Shown here: positions 33,428 through 44,894 of the stretch, in pieces
How the letters are laid out: each line of letters opens with the position of its first letter
Numbering within the stretch: the first letter of the stretch is position 1
Assembly (NCBI RefSeq): GCF_021730395.1
Contig: NC_069361.1
Coordinates: forward strand, 60,865,001-60,929,000
Length of the DNA: 64,000 nt
Origin: Mercenaria mercenaria
Lineage: Eukaryota; Mollusca; Bivalvia; Venerida; Veneridae
Direction: 5' to 3'
Translations under genes and position numbers: made by a program
The notes under the pieces: model-generated
What the model saw: the letters and a program-made list of their open reading frames with translations, nothing else
Told to the model about the DNA's origin: nothing
The model's database searches: none

Positions 33428-34094
33428 TTTTAAAGAACCTGTTGGCGTGATGCAAAGTTTGAAAACCTGGTTTTCATGGAATTTCCACGTTTCGTCTTTA
33501 AATTTTTATTCCTCTGGTCTAAAACTTTATATGTATATTGCCCCACATTGCAGAGCTCCTGTTATCAATGAATATCATCTCATAATTTTACCATAATGAA
33601 AATTCTTGCATAATAAAGTGAACAGATAAATGAAATTGGAATTATGATTTTGTTTGAAACTCAAGTGGCCATGTCTATTCAAGAATTGAGTTCATCATTT
33701 GAAAATGGTTTTCTTGTTAAGTATTTAAGTCATATTTCAATCCCACCTATGTTCAGAATCCCTTAGTGTCTGTCACCGATGTCTATTAGATGTTGTAGTT
33801 ACAACATCTGTTAGACATTGGATTGAGGGTGCTAACTTATATTCAACGTTGGTTCAGCATTGTTTGCCTGCTGGGATGTTGGTACAGATTTCATTGTTGC
33901 TTGCCACTATTTTTTTGTAGCATTTAATGTTTTTGTTGTCAAAATATTTGATATTTTATTTCAGGCTCAAATTGATGTTGAGGGTGTTGGTAGAATCCAG
34001 CTTTACCTGTTTTTTTGAGGATGTTGACACTCTTTATCGGAACATCCATACATGAATTAGATGCCAGTGAAAACCATTGAAACAGTATCATTTG
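33428..34094. other. Unassigned stretch with a 10-bp-arm hairpin
   Basis: No gene is recognised. Near 33789-33810 AGATGTTGTA and TACAACATCT form a hairpin with a 2-base centre. A weak ATG frame at 33396-33596 begins inside the preceding element and shows no family features. Confidence 0.4.
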
Positions 34095-34335
34095 ACTTCA
34101 TGAAGCGTCCATCAACAGCTTGCCACACAGATCGACTTTGAGGAGTCCATCAGCAGCTTCACTTAATTTGACTTTATAAGGCATCCATCAGCAGCTTGAC
34201 ACACTTAATTAGACTTTATGAAGTGCCCATCAACAGCTTGCCATACTTAGTTTGACTTTATGAGGCATCCATCAACAGCTTGCAAGACTTATTTTGACTT
34301 TATGAGGTGTCCATCAACAGCTGGCAACACACTTG
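34095..34335 (+). repeat. Six tandem copies of a 38-42 bp unit
   Basis: CCATCAACAGCTTG-type cores recur at 34111, 34149, 34187, 34229, 34271 and 34313. Spacing is 38, 38, 42, 42 and 42 bp. Each unit carries TTTGACTTTATGAGGC with changes. No open frame runs through it, so it is a non-coding minisatellite. Confidence 0.8.
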
Positions 34336-34483
34336 TTTTTGGTGATAACACAGAATCCCAAAGCCGAGAAATTTAAGCATGATGTACAGCTGGAAAAATA
34401 TTACATTTCTCATCTTCATTCATCTTCATTTTGATCATGTTTATATCAAGTGGATGGAAAAGATTTTTCAAAAGTTTCTTTTT

Positions 34484-35089
34484 AGCTCACCCTGGGGCCA
34501 CTTAATTTTATACACACATCTCTGAAAGAGCGGGGCGTATAATGTGAATACCCATGGCGGGCAGTCGGCGTCCAAATCATGTCTGCTCTCTAAGTCGAAC
34601 AGTTCTCATCCGATCTTCACCAAACTTGCTGACAATGTTTGTGGGCATAATATCTCAGCCAGGTTCGATAACCACCAAAATAGCCCCAGGCACTCTTGGA
34701 TTATGGCCCTTGAATTACTTAAAAAAACTGGGCATTTAGCCTTGTCCGCTCTCTAAATCAAACAGTTTTCATCAGATCTTCACCAAACTTGCTGACAATG
34801 TTTGTGGGCATAATATCTCGGCCAGGTTTGCTAACCACCCAAATCGCTGCATGCAATCTTAGATTATGGCCCTTGAATTACTTGAAAAACTGCAAATTCA
34901 GCCTTGTCCGATCTCGAAGTCGAACAGTTTTCATCCGATCTTCACCAAACTTGCTGACAATATTTGTGGGCATAATATCTCGGCCAGGTTCGATAACCAC
35001 CCAAATCTCCCCAGGCTCTCTTGGATTATAGCCCTTGAATTAGGCCAAGTTCAATGATGGGCATATTTTGTGACAGTCTGGCATTCTTG
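34484..35089 (+). mobile_element. Pearl-like element, CTGGCATTCTTG-ended family
   Basis: It starts TAGCTCACCCTGGGGCC and holds three units of about 162 bp with CATCCGATCTTCACCAAACT, GTGGGCATAATATCTC and TTATGGCCCTTGAATTA. It ends GATGGGCATATTTTGTGACA then GTCTGGCATTCTTG before TTAT. The 3' hairpin is weak. The units encode no protein. Confidence 0.7.
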
Positions 35090-36375
35090 TTATATGGGAT
35101 TGATAGGAAAAAATATTTCAAAAATTATCTTATATTTCCTAGATCGCCTGATGATCCCAAGTAATTAAGGGTCACTTGACTGTGACCTTGACCTATTGAC
35201 CTACTATTTCTTGTTGTTGTTTTTTTTTAGATAAAGCCTTGAAATTTGGATGACATACACAGTTTTGCACACCGATTTTAAAACTGACTTTCTGTGACCA
35301 TGAATGTGACCTACTGACATACAGTCTAACCAGCCAGGGGAAACAGACATTTTGGCTGCTTAAGCCAGGTGACTGCTGACCGGAGGGGCAGCCAGTATAT
35401 ATATATACTTCAGACTCCTGACCAGTGTTCAATCATGACTTTAGGCCCATTTCTTTTTCGTTTTACTCTGGTCATTTTACCAGGATACATTGACGTGCGT
35501 TTATCTTCGCAATACGAATGGTCTTAACAGTCAACAACTCCGGCATGTGTTTTACAACAAAAATTGTCATAGACAATTTTCGAACTTCAAAACAAGTTTG
35601 TTTACGATTTTCACCATATTAGTAAAGGGAAACTACTCTCTGCGCTTACTTTCTCCGCTAAAATCTAAGATTGCCTTTACGTTCCGTAACATATCAAGTG
35701 ATTTAAATTTCTTTCAAACAAAATTATTTTCACATACATTTTATAGTATTTTGATTAAAGAAATATAAAAAAAAATCACAAATATTATGATACTAATTAA
35801 AGATCGAGTATTATCTTTAACCGAGACCAAACTGAACAACAAAATTGACATGAGGTGACACACTAATTGCCGATAATTACTGGCCATTTGATTGTAACAA
35901 AAAGACGATCACACCTTTGGTTATCAGTTTGAATTGAAAAGCTCATTGTACAAAATTGTGAAGTCACACAAAACTTAGAAATCATGTGTTTCTCCAAATC
36001 GCGTATCTTCTGCGATTCTCGCCTAAAAATTGTTTTGGAAGAAACATGGCTGCTGAAAGGGGTCAAATACGGCAGTCTGGAGGCAATTCCGGTGGTCGCT
36101 GACCACGAATGGGAGGTGACTGCTGAATAAAATTGTGAGAGGAAAATCCGTCGGGGGCATCACAAAGTGACCGCTGATCGGAGGTGACCATTAGTACAGG
36201 TTAGACTGTACTTTCTTAATATTTTAGCGTCAGTTTGACATTTGAAACATAATCACAAAACTGGGAAAAGATTTCAATGCTTACTTATATTTGACTTTCT
36301 TACGTGATCTCTTACACTTGTATATGTAGATCATATCAATCGGGTGAGCGATCCAGGGTCATCATGACCCTCTTG
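35090..36375 (+). mobile_element. GCTCACC-family 3' part, split by a pogo-like element
   Basis: The flanks are TGAATGTGACCTACTGACAT and ACTTTCTTAATATTTTAGCG. Joined, they match 31730-31780 of the sister copy. The tail is GGGTGAGCGATCCAGG, hairpin GGGTCATCATGACCC and CTTG. The 5' half is absent. Confidence 0.7.
35322..36208. mobile_element. Pogo-like short element (887 bp) with TA duplication
   Basis: The ends are CAGTCTAACCAGCC and, read inward from the right, CAGTCTAACCTGTAC. TA flanks both sides (35320-35321 and 36209-36210), as in the pogo/Tigger group. Subterminal TGACCGCTGAYCGGAGG-type motifs repeat at both ends. The interior has only short frames of up to about 92 codons (35490-35768), Lys/Phe/Ser-rich and without DDE features, so it is non-autonomous. 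Confidence 0.8.
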
Positions 36376-36379
36376 TTTT

Positions 36380-37128
36380 GCAGATGTTGGTCGGTCGGTA
36401 TGTACACCTATCAGTTTCTCGAGAACGCTTGGGCCTAGGAACATGAAAGTTAATAGGGAGATTGGTCATGACCAGCAGATGATCCCTATTGATGTTGAGG
36501 TCAGTAGATCAAAGGTCAAGGTCACAGTGACCCAGAACAGTTGAACGGTTTTCGAATGATAACTCAAGAACGCTTCGGCCTAGGATATGAAAGTCGATAG
36601 GGAGGTTGGTCATGACCAGCAGATGACCCATATTGATTTTGAAGTCAGTAGGTCAAAGGTCAAGGTCACAGTGACCCAGAACAGTAAACCGTTTCCAGAT
36701 GGTAACTTGAGAACACTTAGTCCTAGGATCACAAAACTTGATAGGGATGTTGATCATGACAGCAGATGACCCCTATTGATTTTGAGGTCAGTAGGTCAAA
36801 GGTCAAGGTCACAATGACTCCGAACAGTTAAACGGTTTCCGGTGGATGATAACTCAAGAACGCTTGGGCCGAGGATCATGAAGTTTGATAGGGAAGTTTG
36901 TCATGACCAGCAGATGACCCCTATTGATTTTGAGGTCAGTAGGTCAAAGGTCAACGTCACATTTGATACAGGGGTCACTTATGACTGGTAAATGACCCAT
37001 AATTATTGATTTGAGGTCAGTACGTCAAATGTCCAGTGCACAGTGACCAAAAAATTACTGTTCCTTGTGTAGTTACTGAATGCATCAGGGTGGGGGGGGG
37101 GGGGCATTTCATGTTCTATGAGCTCTTG
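36380..37128 (+). mobile_element. Pearl-like element with nuclear-receptor-like DR1 motifs
   Basis: About four units of 143-148 bp carry AAGAACGCTTGGGCCTAGGA, TGATAGGGA and CATGACCAGCAGATGACCC. Each also carries GTAGGTCAAAGGTCAAGGTC. The 3' end is a G tract, GGGGCATTTCATGTTC and GAGCTCTTG before TTTAT. The 5' end is unclear, near the previous element's CTTG. Confidence 0.65.
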
Positions 37129-37792
37129 TTTATATAGACTTATATAGGGAAAATTTTTGAAAATCTTCTTGTCCAAAACCACAGGGCCTAGGGCTTTGAT
37201 ACTTGGTATGAAGCATCATCTAGTGGTCCTCTACTAAGATTGTTCAAATCATGACCCTTTGGTTAATATATGCCACACCCATGTTTTACATTGACTTAGA
37301 TATGAAAAATCTTGTTGTCCAGAACCATAAGGCCCAGACCTTAGATATTTGGTATTTAGTCTTATCTAGTGGTCAACTATCAATTTTGTTAAAACCATGA
37401 CCCTGGGGTCAAAATTGACTGTGACCCAGTGTCAGCAGTTTTTATACTGGCTTATATAGGTAAAAACATTTAAAACCTTTTTCTGAAACCAATAAGGCCC
37501 AGAGGCATAGTGACAGCTCTGTTTATATCGATTATTCAGAAATATTTCTATTTTACATATATCTTACAAAAGAAACAGTTTTCAATTATATTAAGTACAA
37601 AGATTAACCAAAGATTGCAGTTGTTAAGCGTTATTTATTCTTACCTTTCATTTTATTTGTTACTGTACCGAAAGTTTAACCGTTCCTTATTTAAATAGAC
37701 TTACATATTTTCTTTTTTATAAGCTGTTATTTATTATTTGATGTGCAATTTTGTGTTGTTTTATATATATAGTGTTTTGTTTGTTGCATTTT
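37129..37792. repeat. GCCCACC-type unit fragments, then AT-rich spacer
   Basis: Positions 37129-37522 repeat the TATATAGGGAAA, CCACAGGGCCTAGGGCTTTG and GTGGTCCTCTAC unit type of 27304-28314 and end GTGACAGCTCTG before TTTAT, without head or tail. Positions 37523-37792 are very AT-rich with nothing recognised; the frame at 37510-37698 is a low-complexity Phe/Tyr/Leu run. Confidence 0.5.
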
Positions 37793-38060
37793 TATCTCAC
37801 CTGAGCACAAAGTGTTTAGGGTGAGTTATTGAGATCGTTCACCATCCGGCGTCCGTCCGTCCACACTTTTCTTCAAACAACATCTCTGAAACCATTGGGT
37901 GCAAGTTGATGAAACTTGGACTAGATGTTCCTTGGGTGGGGTCAGGTGAAAAATAGGAGGTCGCAAGTTTATATCATGATAAAGACTCACGGAAGTTTTC
38001 ATCAATTTATATCAAATACTTTTTGAGCTGGGCATGTCACAAGGTGAAAATATGCATTTT

Positions 38061-39286
38061 TAGCTCACCTGAGCACGAAGTGCTCAAATGTGAGCTTTAG
38101 TGATCGCCCTGTGTCCGTCGTCGTCCGTCCGTCCATCTGTCGTCAACAATTTGACTGTTAACACTCTAGAGGTCACATTTTTGGCCCAATCTTAATGAAA
38201 CTTGGTCAGAATGTTACCCTCAGTAAAATCTTGGACGAGTTCGATATTGGGTCATCTGGGATCAAAAACTACGTCACCAGGTCAAATCAAAGGAAAAGCT
38301 TGTTAACACTCTAGAGGTCACATTTTTGGCCCATTCTAAATGAAACTTGGTCAGAATGTTACCCTCAATAAAATCTTGGACGATTTCGATATTGGGTCAT
38401 CTGGGGTTAAAAACTAGGTCACCAGGTCAAATCAAAGGAAAAGCTTGTTAACACTGTAGAGGCCGCATTTATGACTGTATCTTCATGAAACTTGGCCAGA
38501 ATGTTAATATTGATGATCTTAAGGTCCAGTTTGAATCTGGGTCATGTAGGATCAAAAACTAGGTCACCAGGTCAAATCAAAGGAAAAGCTAGTTTACACT
38601 GTATAGGCCACATTTATGACCATATCTTAATGAAACTTGGTGAGAATGTTGATGATCTATAGCTCAAGTTTAAATCTGGGTTAGGTGGGGTCAAAAACTA
38701 GGTCACCAGGTCAAATCAAAGGAAAAGCTTGTTAACACTCTAGAGGCCATATTTATGACTGTATCTTCATGAAACTTAGTCAGAATGTTAAACTTGATGA
38801 TCTATAGGACAGGTTCGAATCTGGGTCATGCCGGGTCAAAAACTAGGTCACCAGGTCAAATCAAAGGAAAAGCTAGTTAACACTTAAGAGGCCACATTTA
38901 TGACCATATCTTAATGAAACTTGGTCAGAATGTTAATCTTGATGATCTTTAGGTCAAGTTTAAATCTAGGTCAGGTGGGGTTAGAAACTAGGTCACTAGG
39001 TCATATCAAAGGAAAAGCTTGTTAACACTCTAGAGGCCACATTTATGATGTGACTTCATGAAACTTAGGCAGAATGTTAAACTTGATGATCTTTAGGTCA
39101 AGTTCGAATCTGGGTCATGTCGGGTCAGAAACTAGGTCACGGGGTCAAATCAAAGGAATAGCTAGTTAAAACTTTAGAGGTCACATTTATGACCATATCT
39201 TAATGAAACTTGGTCAGAATGTTAATCTTGATGATCTCAAGGTCAATAGGTCAGGTGAGCGATACAGGGCCTTCATGGCCCTCTTG
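38061..39286 (+). mobile_element. Pearl/Helentron-associated-like element, complete nested copy
   Basis: The 5' end is TAGCTCACCTGAGCACGAAG. About eight units of 140-150 bp carry GAAACTTGGTCAGAATGTTA and AGGTCACCAGGTCAAATCAA. The 3' end is CAGGTGAGCGATACAGG, hairpin GGGCCTTCATGGCCC and CTTG. It is very close to 4524-5585 in unit and hairpin sequence, so the two are recent relatives. Confidence 0.85.
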
Positions 39287-39754
39287 TTTACTATTTCAGG
39301 GGCCATAACTCTGGAAATAGGGGGCAGAACCAGATGAAAATAGGAGGTGCGCAAGTTCATTTCATGATTAAGACTCTTGCAAAATTTCATCAATAGCTAG
39401 GCGCGTCTCAAGGTGAAAATGTGCAGTTTTGACTATTTCAGGGGCCATAACTCTGGAAACAGGGGGCGGAGCCAGATGAAAAATAGAAGGTGTACAAGTT
39501 TATATAATAATTAAGACTTGTGCAAGGTTTCATCAGTTTATATCAAATAATTTATGAGGTAGGCGCGTCACAAACATTTCGGATGCACAGACAAGACCAA
39601 ATCTATATGCCCCCTCCACTCAGTGTTGGGGGCACAAAAATGTACATGTTGATATATTGTTATATCACATCATTCCCTCCTACCCCCCCCCCCGCCCCCC
39701 CCACACACACACACACTTCCACCTCAACACACAGAGTACCTGCCTGTATTTATT

Positions 39755-40053
39755 TACTGTAAATCACTTTATATTCACGTGATCTTTATTTCACAAATTC
39801 CAATTCCTGAAGTCGTGGTTACATTAATGTCCATTCTTCCGTACCATACCGAATTTATGCACGCTAAAGATTCGTTAAATACATGGTCCATAACGGTCAT
39901 TTCGTATTAGTAATCGGTTATTTTATTCACACAAATTGCTTTTGTTCGTATCTTATGGAAGGGAATTTACACAGATTTATGAATCTTCGATGCACCTGAT
40001 TCGCAAAAAATAGCGAAAATTAAAACGCCACGAATAATACCGGATTTACAGTA
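39755..40053. mobile_element. MITE with TACTGTAAATC ends
   Basis: The inverted ends are TACTGTAAATC and GATTTACAGTA, in which the terminal TA may be the target duplication. Both ends continue with ATATTCACGTGA and, inverted, ATTATTCGTGGCG. It is about 295 bp with no coding capacity, and the TA flanks suggest a Tc1/mariner-type relative. Confidence 0.7.
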
Positions 40054-40373
40054 GTAGAAACTTTTAACTGTTCAAGCAGGCAACTAAACTCAGGTGAGTG
40101 ATATAGGGCCATCATGGCCCTCGTGTTTATAAATGCACTGTTTAATCCCACCCTTGTGCAATATTTATTATACAGTCAGAGATGGAGATTACCTTTTTTA
40201 TATACATATATAGTATGGAGAAATATTACCAGACTTTTATGTCAGATTATTTCAAAAATATGAGAGCTTATCAAAAATTACTTTATTAATAAACAAAATA
40301 AAGTCATTGTTAACTCTGTTATTTCCCCTATTGGTGAATAAAGTTTTACAGTTTTGTTCAGAAGTGTTATTTT

Positions 40374-40722
40374 TAGCTCACCTGAACTTAAGGTTCTGAT
40401 TGAGCTATAAGTATAGGTGGATAGTCCAGTGTCTGTCCTCCATCTTCCATCATCCACAATTTACATAAACATACTGTTCTTCTGAAACTATTTGTAAAAA
40501 TTACACCAGACTTGATCTGTAGCATCCTAGCAAAGTCCTCTATAAAGTTATTTTAGATAGGAGCGCTTGTTTCCTTTTAATGGCAACTAGGGCTAAACAT
40601 AGAAAAATTTGTAAAAAAACTTCTCTGATGGATTTTTGTCGAAATTGATTTGTAGTGTCATTGTAAGGTCTTCTTTGAATTATGTTCAAATGAGGGTGCT
40701 TGGCCCCTTTAACCTTTATCCT
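40374..40722 (+). mobile_element. GCTCACC-family 5' fragment
   Basis: The head is TAGCTCACCTGAACTTAAGG with a worn fold. Two degraded units follow (ACTATTTGTAAAAATTACAC; GGTGCTTGGCCCCTTTAACC). It is cut by the MITE at 40725. The gap from 40126 to 40373 holds only AT-rich sequence. Confidence 0.55.
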
Positions 40723-40724
40723 GC

Positions 40725-40870
40725 TGGCGGCAAGTGATTCAGCCTTTGCGACCAGTGCAGACCAAGATCAGTCTGCACATCTGTGCAGTCTGATCTCTGC
40801 ACTGTTCGCTATTCAGTCAGTAAATTTTCAGTGAACATCATGACTTCAAACATGGCAAGTCGTTAGGTGG
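40725..40870. mobile_element. Palindromic MITE, one arm (GACCAGTGCAGACCAAGATC family)
   Basis: CCTGCTGGCGGCAAGTGATT, TTTGCGACCAGTGCAGACC, TGCACATCTGTGCAG and CTGCACTGTTCGCTATTCAG form the left arm and centre of a fold-back element that I know as common in bivalves. It is related in style to 55735-55972. The right arm is missing or too diverged to see. Confidence 0.5.
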
Positions 40871-42954
40871 CAATGAGGTGATGTGCAGAGCACATGAACC
40901 AGGCGTGCGTTTCATAAAGAATCTTATACCTGTTTTACTCCTATGTGCAAAACTTGGTGAAAACTGCGTTTCAAGAAAAATCTTAATGCACACTGTCAGT
41001 GGCGTAGCTTCTATAAGGCACTGCAGGCCCGGGCCTGCAGATTATCCGAGAAAGTGAAAAAATAAAAATGCCAAATATGCAATAAAAATCGAAGGGTAAG
41101 GGGGTTAGGCTGTAGGAGGTAATGAATCAGTCACTAACGGGAGCGTACCTGGATGGTTTTGAACTGTACGCTAGATCTGAGCAGCATAGTTACGAACGAA
41201 GCAGCGATGCTGCGAGTATGATGTAGGTGAGGGAGGGGATCTCCATCTCCCAGAAAATTGAGATTTAGTGAATGTTTTAGGTAAGAGATGTGTTCTCTTG
41301 CTATATTCCAGCGTTAATCTATTTTGTTTGTCACATTTGTACTACATATTACGGAGGTAATCATTTAACATCAAAGATTAGCACCCCGCTCATGCTTAAT
41401 GGCAGGGATCGTGACATTGTCTAAAAGCAAAAACTGCAACTCGAGCAGCCCAGGATATTTTGAGAAATACAACCATTTTTCATATACTTTATTTACAATG
41501 AAGAGTTCTAATTAACTTGACCATGAAATTGTGTATCGCTCTAGCATGGCTGAGGCTTAGAACGTCGAAGAATCAGAGTTCTTTGAATTGCTCTACACAA
41601 TATACTCCCTGTTTTCGTACATTAGACATCAATAGTAACAGTAGATATATGGTTATGTTTCAAAATATTTGTGTCACTGAAACACTGTGTCATTCTATGA
41701 TATATTTTATTGTACAACTGCCAAGACCCGCTCACGCCAAAGGGGCCTAACACTATGGCAGTTTGGGTAACTGCATCTAACTGCTACACACGTGAAAGCA
41801 TCGAATATTCGAACCGTGTGCAAAGCTGTCACTATGATTATTTATTTATTTATTTATTATTCATTTAATATCCTCCACAATGTCAAGATTACATAGTTAC
41901 CTAGCACATTAAAGGTATACTAGGTTTTTTTTTGTTTTTATCGTAATTGAAATCTTCGTCATGAATTAATGCATTGCGTCTGCATCCGCATTTTGGTAAG
42001 TTTTTGATACCTCGCACTTTAAAGGTATACTAGGGTGTTTTTTTTACTTTTGTTGTAATCGTATTTGAAATCTTTGTCAGTGTTTAATTTAATGCATTGC
42101 GTCTGCATCAACATTTTGTCAAGTTTTTGATTAATGTATCTATGCACACATTGCAAACGTTTCAAGTTTTCTCACGGGAAACTTAACATTTTTTAGTCAT
42201 TAAACGTCTAATTTTGGCAAATGCAAATTTAAACTGTGCAAATTGCTAAAAGTACTTCTGTATTCAGATCTGGATATAGATTGATAGATGTTATTGCAAC
42301 CATTAATAAAGTCTTCGATATCACGTAAGCAGTCACGTTTTTCTTACTCGAGATAACGGAAGACTATCATTTTTATTCTCGCACTGCTCTGTTTTATTGC
42401 ATCTTATTGATACTTGAATAGCAGTCAGGCGGGTGATCCTTTGTGCAAGCAGATTCCGACATGCCCAAATTGAGTATACCGAGGTTTAATGGGCAAAGTG
42501 ATATGTAGGTATGTTTGTAGAGAAACGAGCGCTCGGTAGTTGCCGTAGACAGAATCTCGCTTTTGACTGAGTATCGCAACTAGGGGTTTGTGGCAAAATG
42601 TTTCGCCTGAAGTGGTGGTCTAAATCTAAAACATCCAAACATCCAGTTAATATACATGTACCGGTATGCTGAGATTTAGTGTCAATTAAATATAAATCGT
42701 TGGCTAAACTTTTTGTAATAGCAGCAAATATTTATACTGTGTTTAGCTATACATGCATTACGTGTTACTTTAAACCTAGGGCATATAGTACTGTTAATAC
42801 AGATAAACCTGTTACTTTATGTTTACCTCAACTATATGTAGTAACAGTTCATATTTTCAAATATGAAAGTCTTTAGCTTGTATCCGGTTGTATCTCTGTA
42901 TGTTCGAAACCTCGCACGAGGTGTCTATTTTTTAATTTTTCATTGTGAGGAAAC

Positions 42955-43325
42955 CATCAGGTTGGCTTTCTGAACAATTTATGACTTTATCCAGGTATCA
43001 GTTCATACATCAGGTTGGCTTTCTGAACAGTTTATGGCTTTATCCAGGTATCAGTTCATACATCAGGTTGGCTTTCTGAACAGTTTATGGCTTTATCCAG
43101 GTATCAGTTCATACATCAGGTTGGCTTTCTGAACAGTTTATGACTTTATCCAGGTATCAGTTCATACATCAGGTTGGCTTTCTGAACAATTTATGACTTT
43201 ATCCAGGTATCAGTTCATACATCAGGTTGGCTTTCTGAACAGTTTATGGCTTTATCCAGGTATCAGTTCATACATCAGGTTGGCTTTCTGAACAATTTAT
43301 GGCTTTATCCAGGCATCAGTTCATG
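42955..43325 (+). repeat. 53-bp minisatellite, 7 copies
   Basis: Units start CATCAGGTTGGCTTTCTGAA at 42955, 43008, 43061, 43114, 43167, 43220 and 43273, exactly 53 bp apart. Variation is nearly confined to AACAATTTATGAC versus AACAGTTTATGGC. Near-identity points to recent expansion or homogenisation. A short piece after it (GAGACATCCGGGGTCTTCCTCC) resembles the 3' body of the SINE at 48258. Confidence 0.95.
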
Positions 43326-44269
43326 GCCTAAAGTTATGTCCGAAGGAGACATCCGGGGTCTTCCTCCCAACATTAAACACTGTTAAAAGCTTGACAGTTC
43401 TTTTGAGACATAAACACTTACTTGTAAAAATTACAGTTGATGATTTTATACTAAACCTCTGAAACTGTTTAGGGTTTACCTACATAATTGTTTTCCATGG
43501 CATTAAAACACTTTCTTTACTTTCATTTTTTGCTTGTTTCTACTTAAGTTTGTCACTTAGGCAGACAGAATTTTTAGTTCTTGTGAGACATATCTATGCG
43601 AAATGTCTTCTACATATATAGAAAACTTCAACTAAACGGATGCACAATATACACATATGTAATTAAGATCATATGACATTACGAATTCATTTAAAATATA
43701 CGAAACTTAAAACGATTCACAATATATGTTCGACATCAAATGATATGTCCGTACTCCCTATATAAGGTTTGTTCACTTTTACGCTATAGATCACAATAAT
43801 CCAGATGCCACTGATCATATGAACTGCAAACTGCAAAGAAGATAAGTATGATATACAGAAATGAAGCAGTATCAGTATGCCCAGCTTTGTAAGCAATGTG
43901 TAATTTAGAAAGAAGAAAAATACACATTTATCGTTCGAAGGTGTTGCCACCGGCCGTTCCTGTGCGGTTCCAACTGTGTTCCTTTATATGTTCGTTATGT
44001 TCTCGCTGACAGTTTGTGTCGAATTGAATTGTACGCACAGGCGTATAGGCATATGCCCAGATGCGCCTGCCCAATATTGAACATGTAATTAGAGTGTATT
44101 TATTAGATATTTCCATGATTAAAAAGATAAAACAGATACCAGTAGTTTTAATTATTTTCTTGCTCGTATACCACCGCCCCGCCAATTATCGCCCCACAAT
44201 TTTATTAATGTTGGCAAATAGACGGTACTTGCGCCGAAAAAAGGGGTTGCGAATGTCATGATCAAATTA

Positions 44270-44313
44270 CGCGGACGGGATTCGAACCCGCGACCTCCGG
44301 GTTAGGAGTCCGA
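44270..44313 (-). pseudogene. 3' half of a tRNA-Arg(CCT)-like gene
   Basis: On the minus strand it reads TCGGACTCCTAACCCGGAG, with a 7-base anticodon loop CTCCTAA (anticodon CCT). A T-arm GCGGGTTCGAATCCCGT with a perfect B box and the 3' acceptor strand follow. The D-arm and 5' acceptor strand are absent, so it cannot be a working tRNA. It may be the remnant of a tRNA-derived SINE. Confidence 0.65.
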
Positions 44314-44322
44314 CGGTACTTA

Positions 44323-44524
44323 CAGGGTTTTTTTACCAAGAGGGGAAGGGGCCAAGGCCTGTTATTTGAGGGGTGAGGGGAGGGGGAACAGCTAGGTATT
44401 TGAGCAAAGGGGAATAAAAACCTGATGCAAAGTCAATTTTTGTGGAAAACTGCATGATTTAAAAGAAATTTACTGAGGGGAAGGGGCCTTCAGCGGTCCC
44501 TATTATGAAGGGGAAAAAACCCTG
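44323..44524. mobile_element. Small hAT-like MITE with CAGGGTTTTTT ends
   Basis: The left end is CAGGGTTTTTTTACC and the right end, read inward, is CAGGGTTTTTTCCCC. The interior is G-rich with repeated AGGGGAAGGGGCC. No clear target duplication is seen. It is about 202 bp and non-coding. Confidence 0.55.
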
Positions 44525-44894
44525 ATTTAATTCTACCCCTACACCTCGGTGCCTCTCAATAATCCGTGAATCTAATGCATTTTGAAAACATAAACTGTTT
44601 CAAGTTTATTAAAGTTTGAAAGTATTGTTTTTGATTAAAGAAGTCTAGACTGTGCTGTAAAATCTGTTTCATAGTACAAAATGCATATCTTGAAGTGCGT
44701 ATACAGCTTATTTTTCAGTTGAATAATTATTGAAATGTGCATCTGTTTAATAAATAATGATTTACTACATTTTATCGGTGAATAAATATAATCAGAACTT
44801 CGGATTCTTAGTAATTAAATCAGGAGTGCGTAGCATGAGTGATTTAATTATTCGCATCATTTTATCCATCAACAAAATACAAGAACATATTTTT

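Larger units (their letters stand above)
37793..40125 (+). mobile_element. GCTCACC-family element split by a second copy and a MITE
   Basis: The head is TATCTCACCTGAGCACAAAG. The text stops at GTGAAAATATGCATTT for the insertion at 38061-39286 and resumes with ACTATTTCAGGGGCCATAAC. A neighbouring unit shows the same join intact (GTGCAGTTTTGACTATTTCA, near 39420). A TACTGTAAATC MITE sits at 39755-40053. The tail is CTCAGGTGAGTGATATAGG, hairpin GGGCCATCATGGCCC and CGTG. A C-rich, CA-rich patch lies near 39680. Confidence 0.7.

Noticed and set aside
39660-39735. C-rich and CA-rich tract as a regulatory or G-quadruplex-type site
   Set aside because: It is simple low-complexity sequence inside a repeat element; similar tracts near 2080, 37090 and 58905 show no common context.
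44270-44313. Functional tRNA-Arg
   Set aside because: Only the anticodon arm, T-arm and 3' strand are present; the D-arm and 5' acceptor strand are missing.
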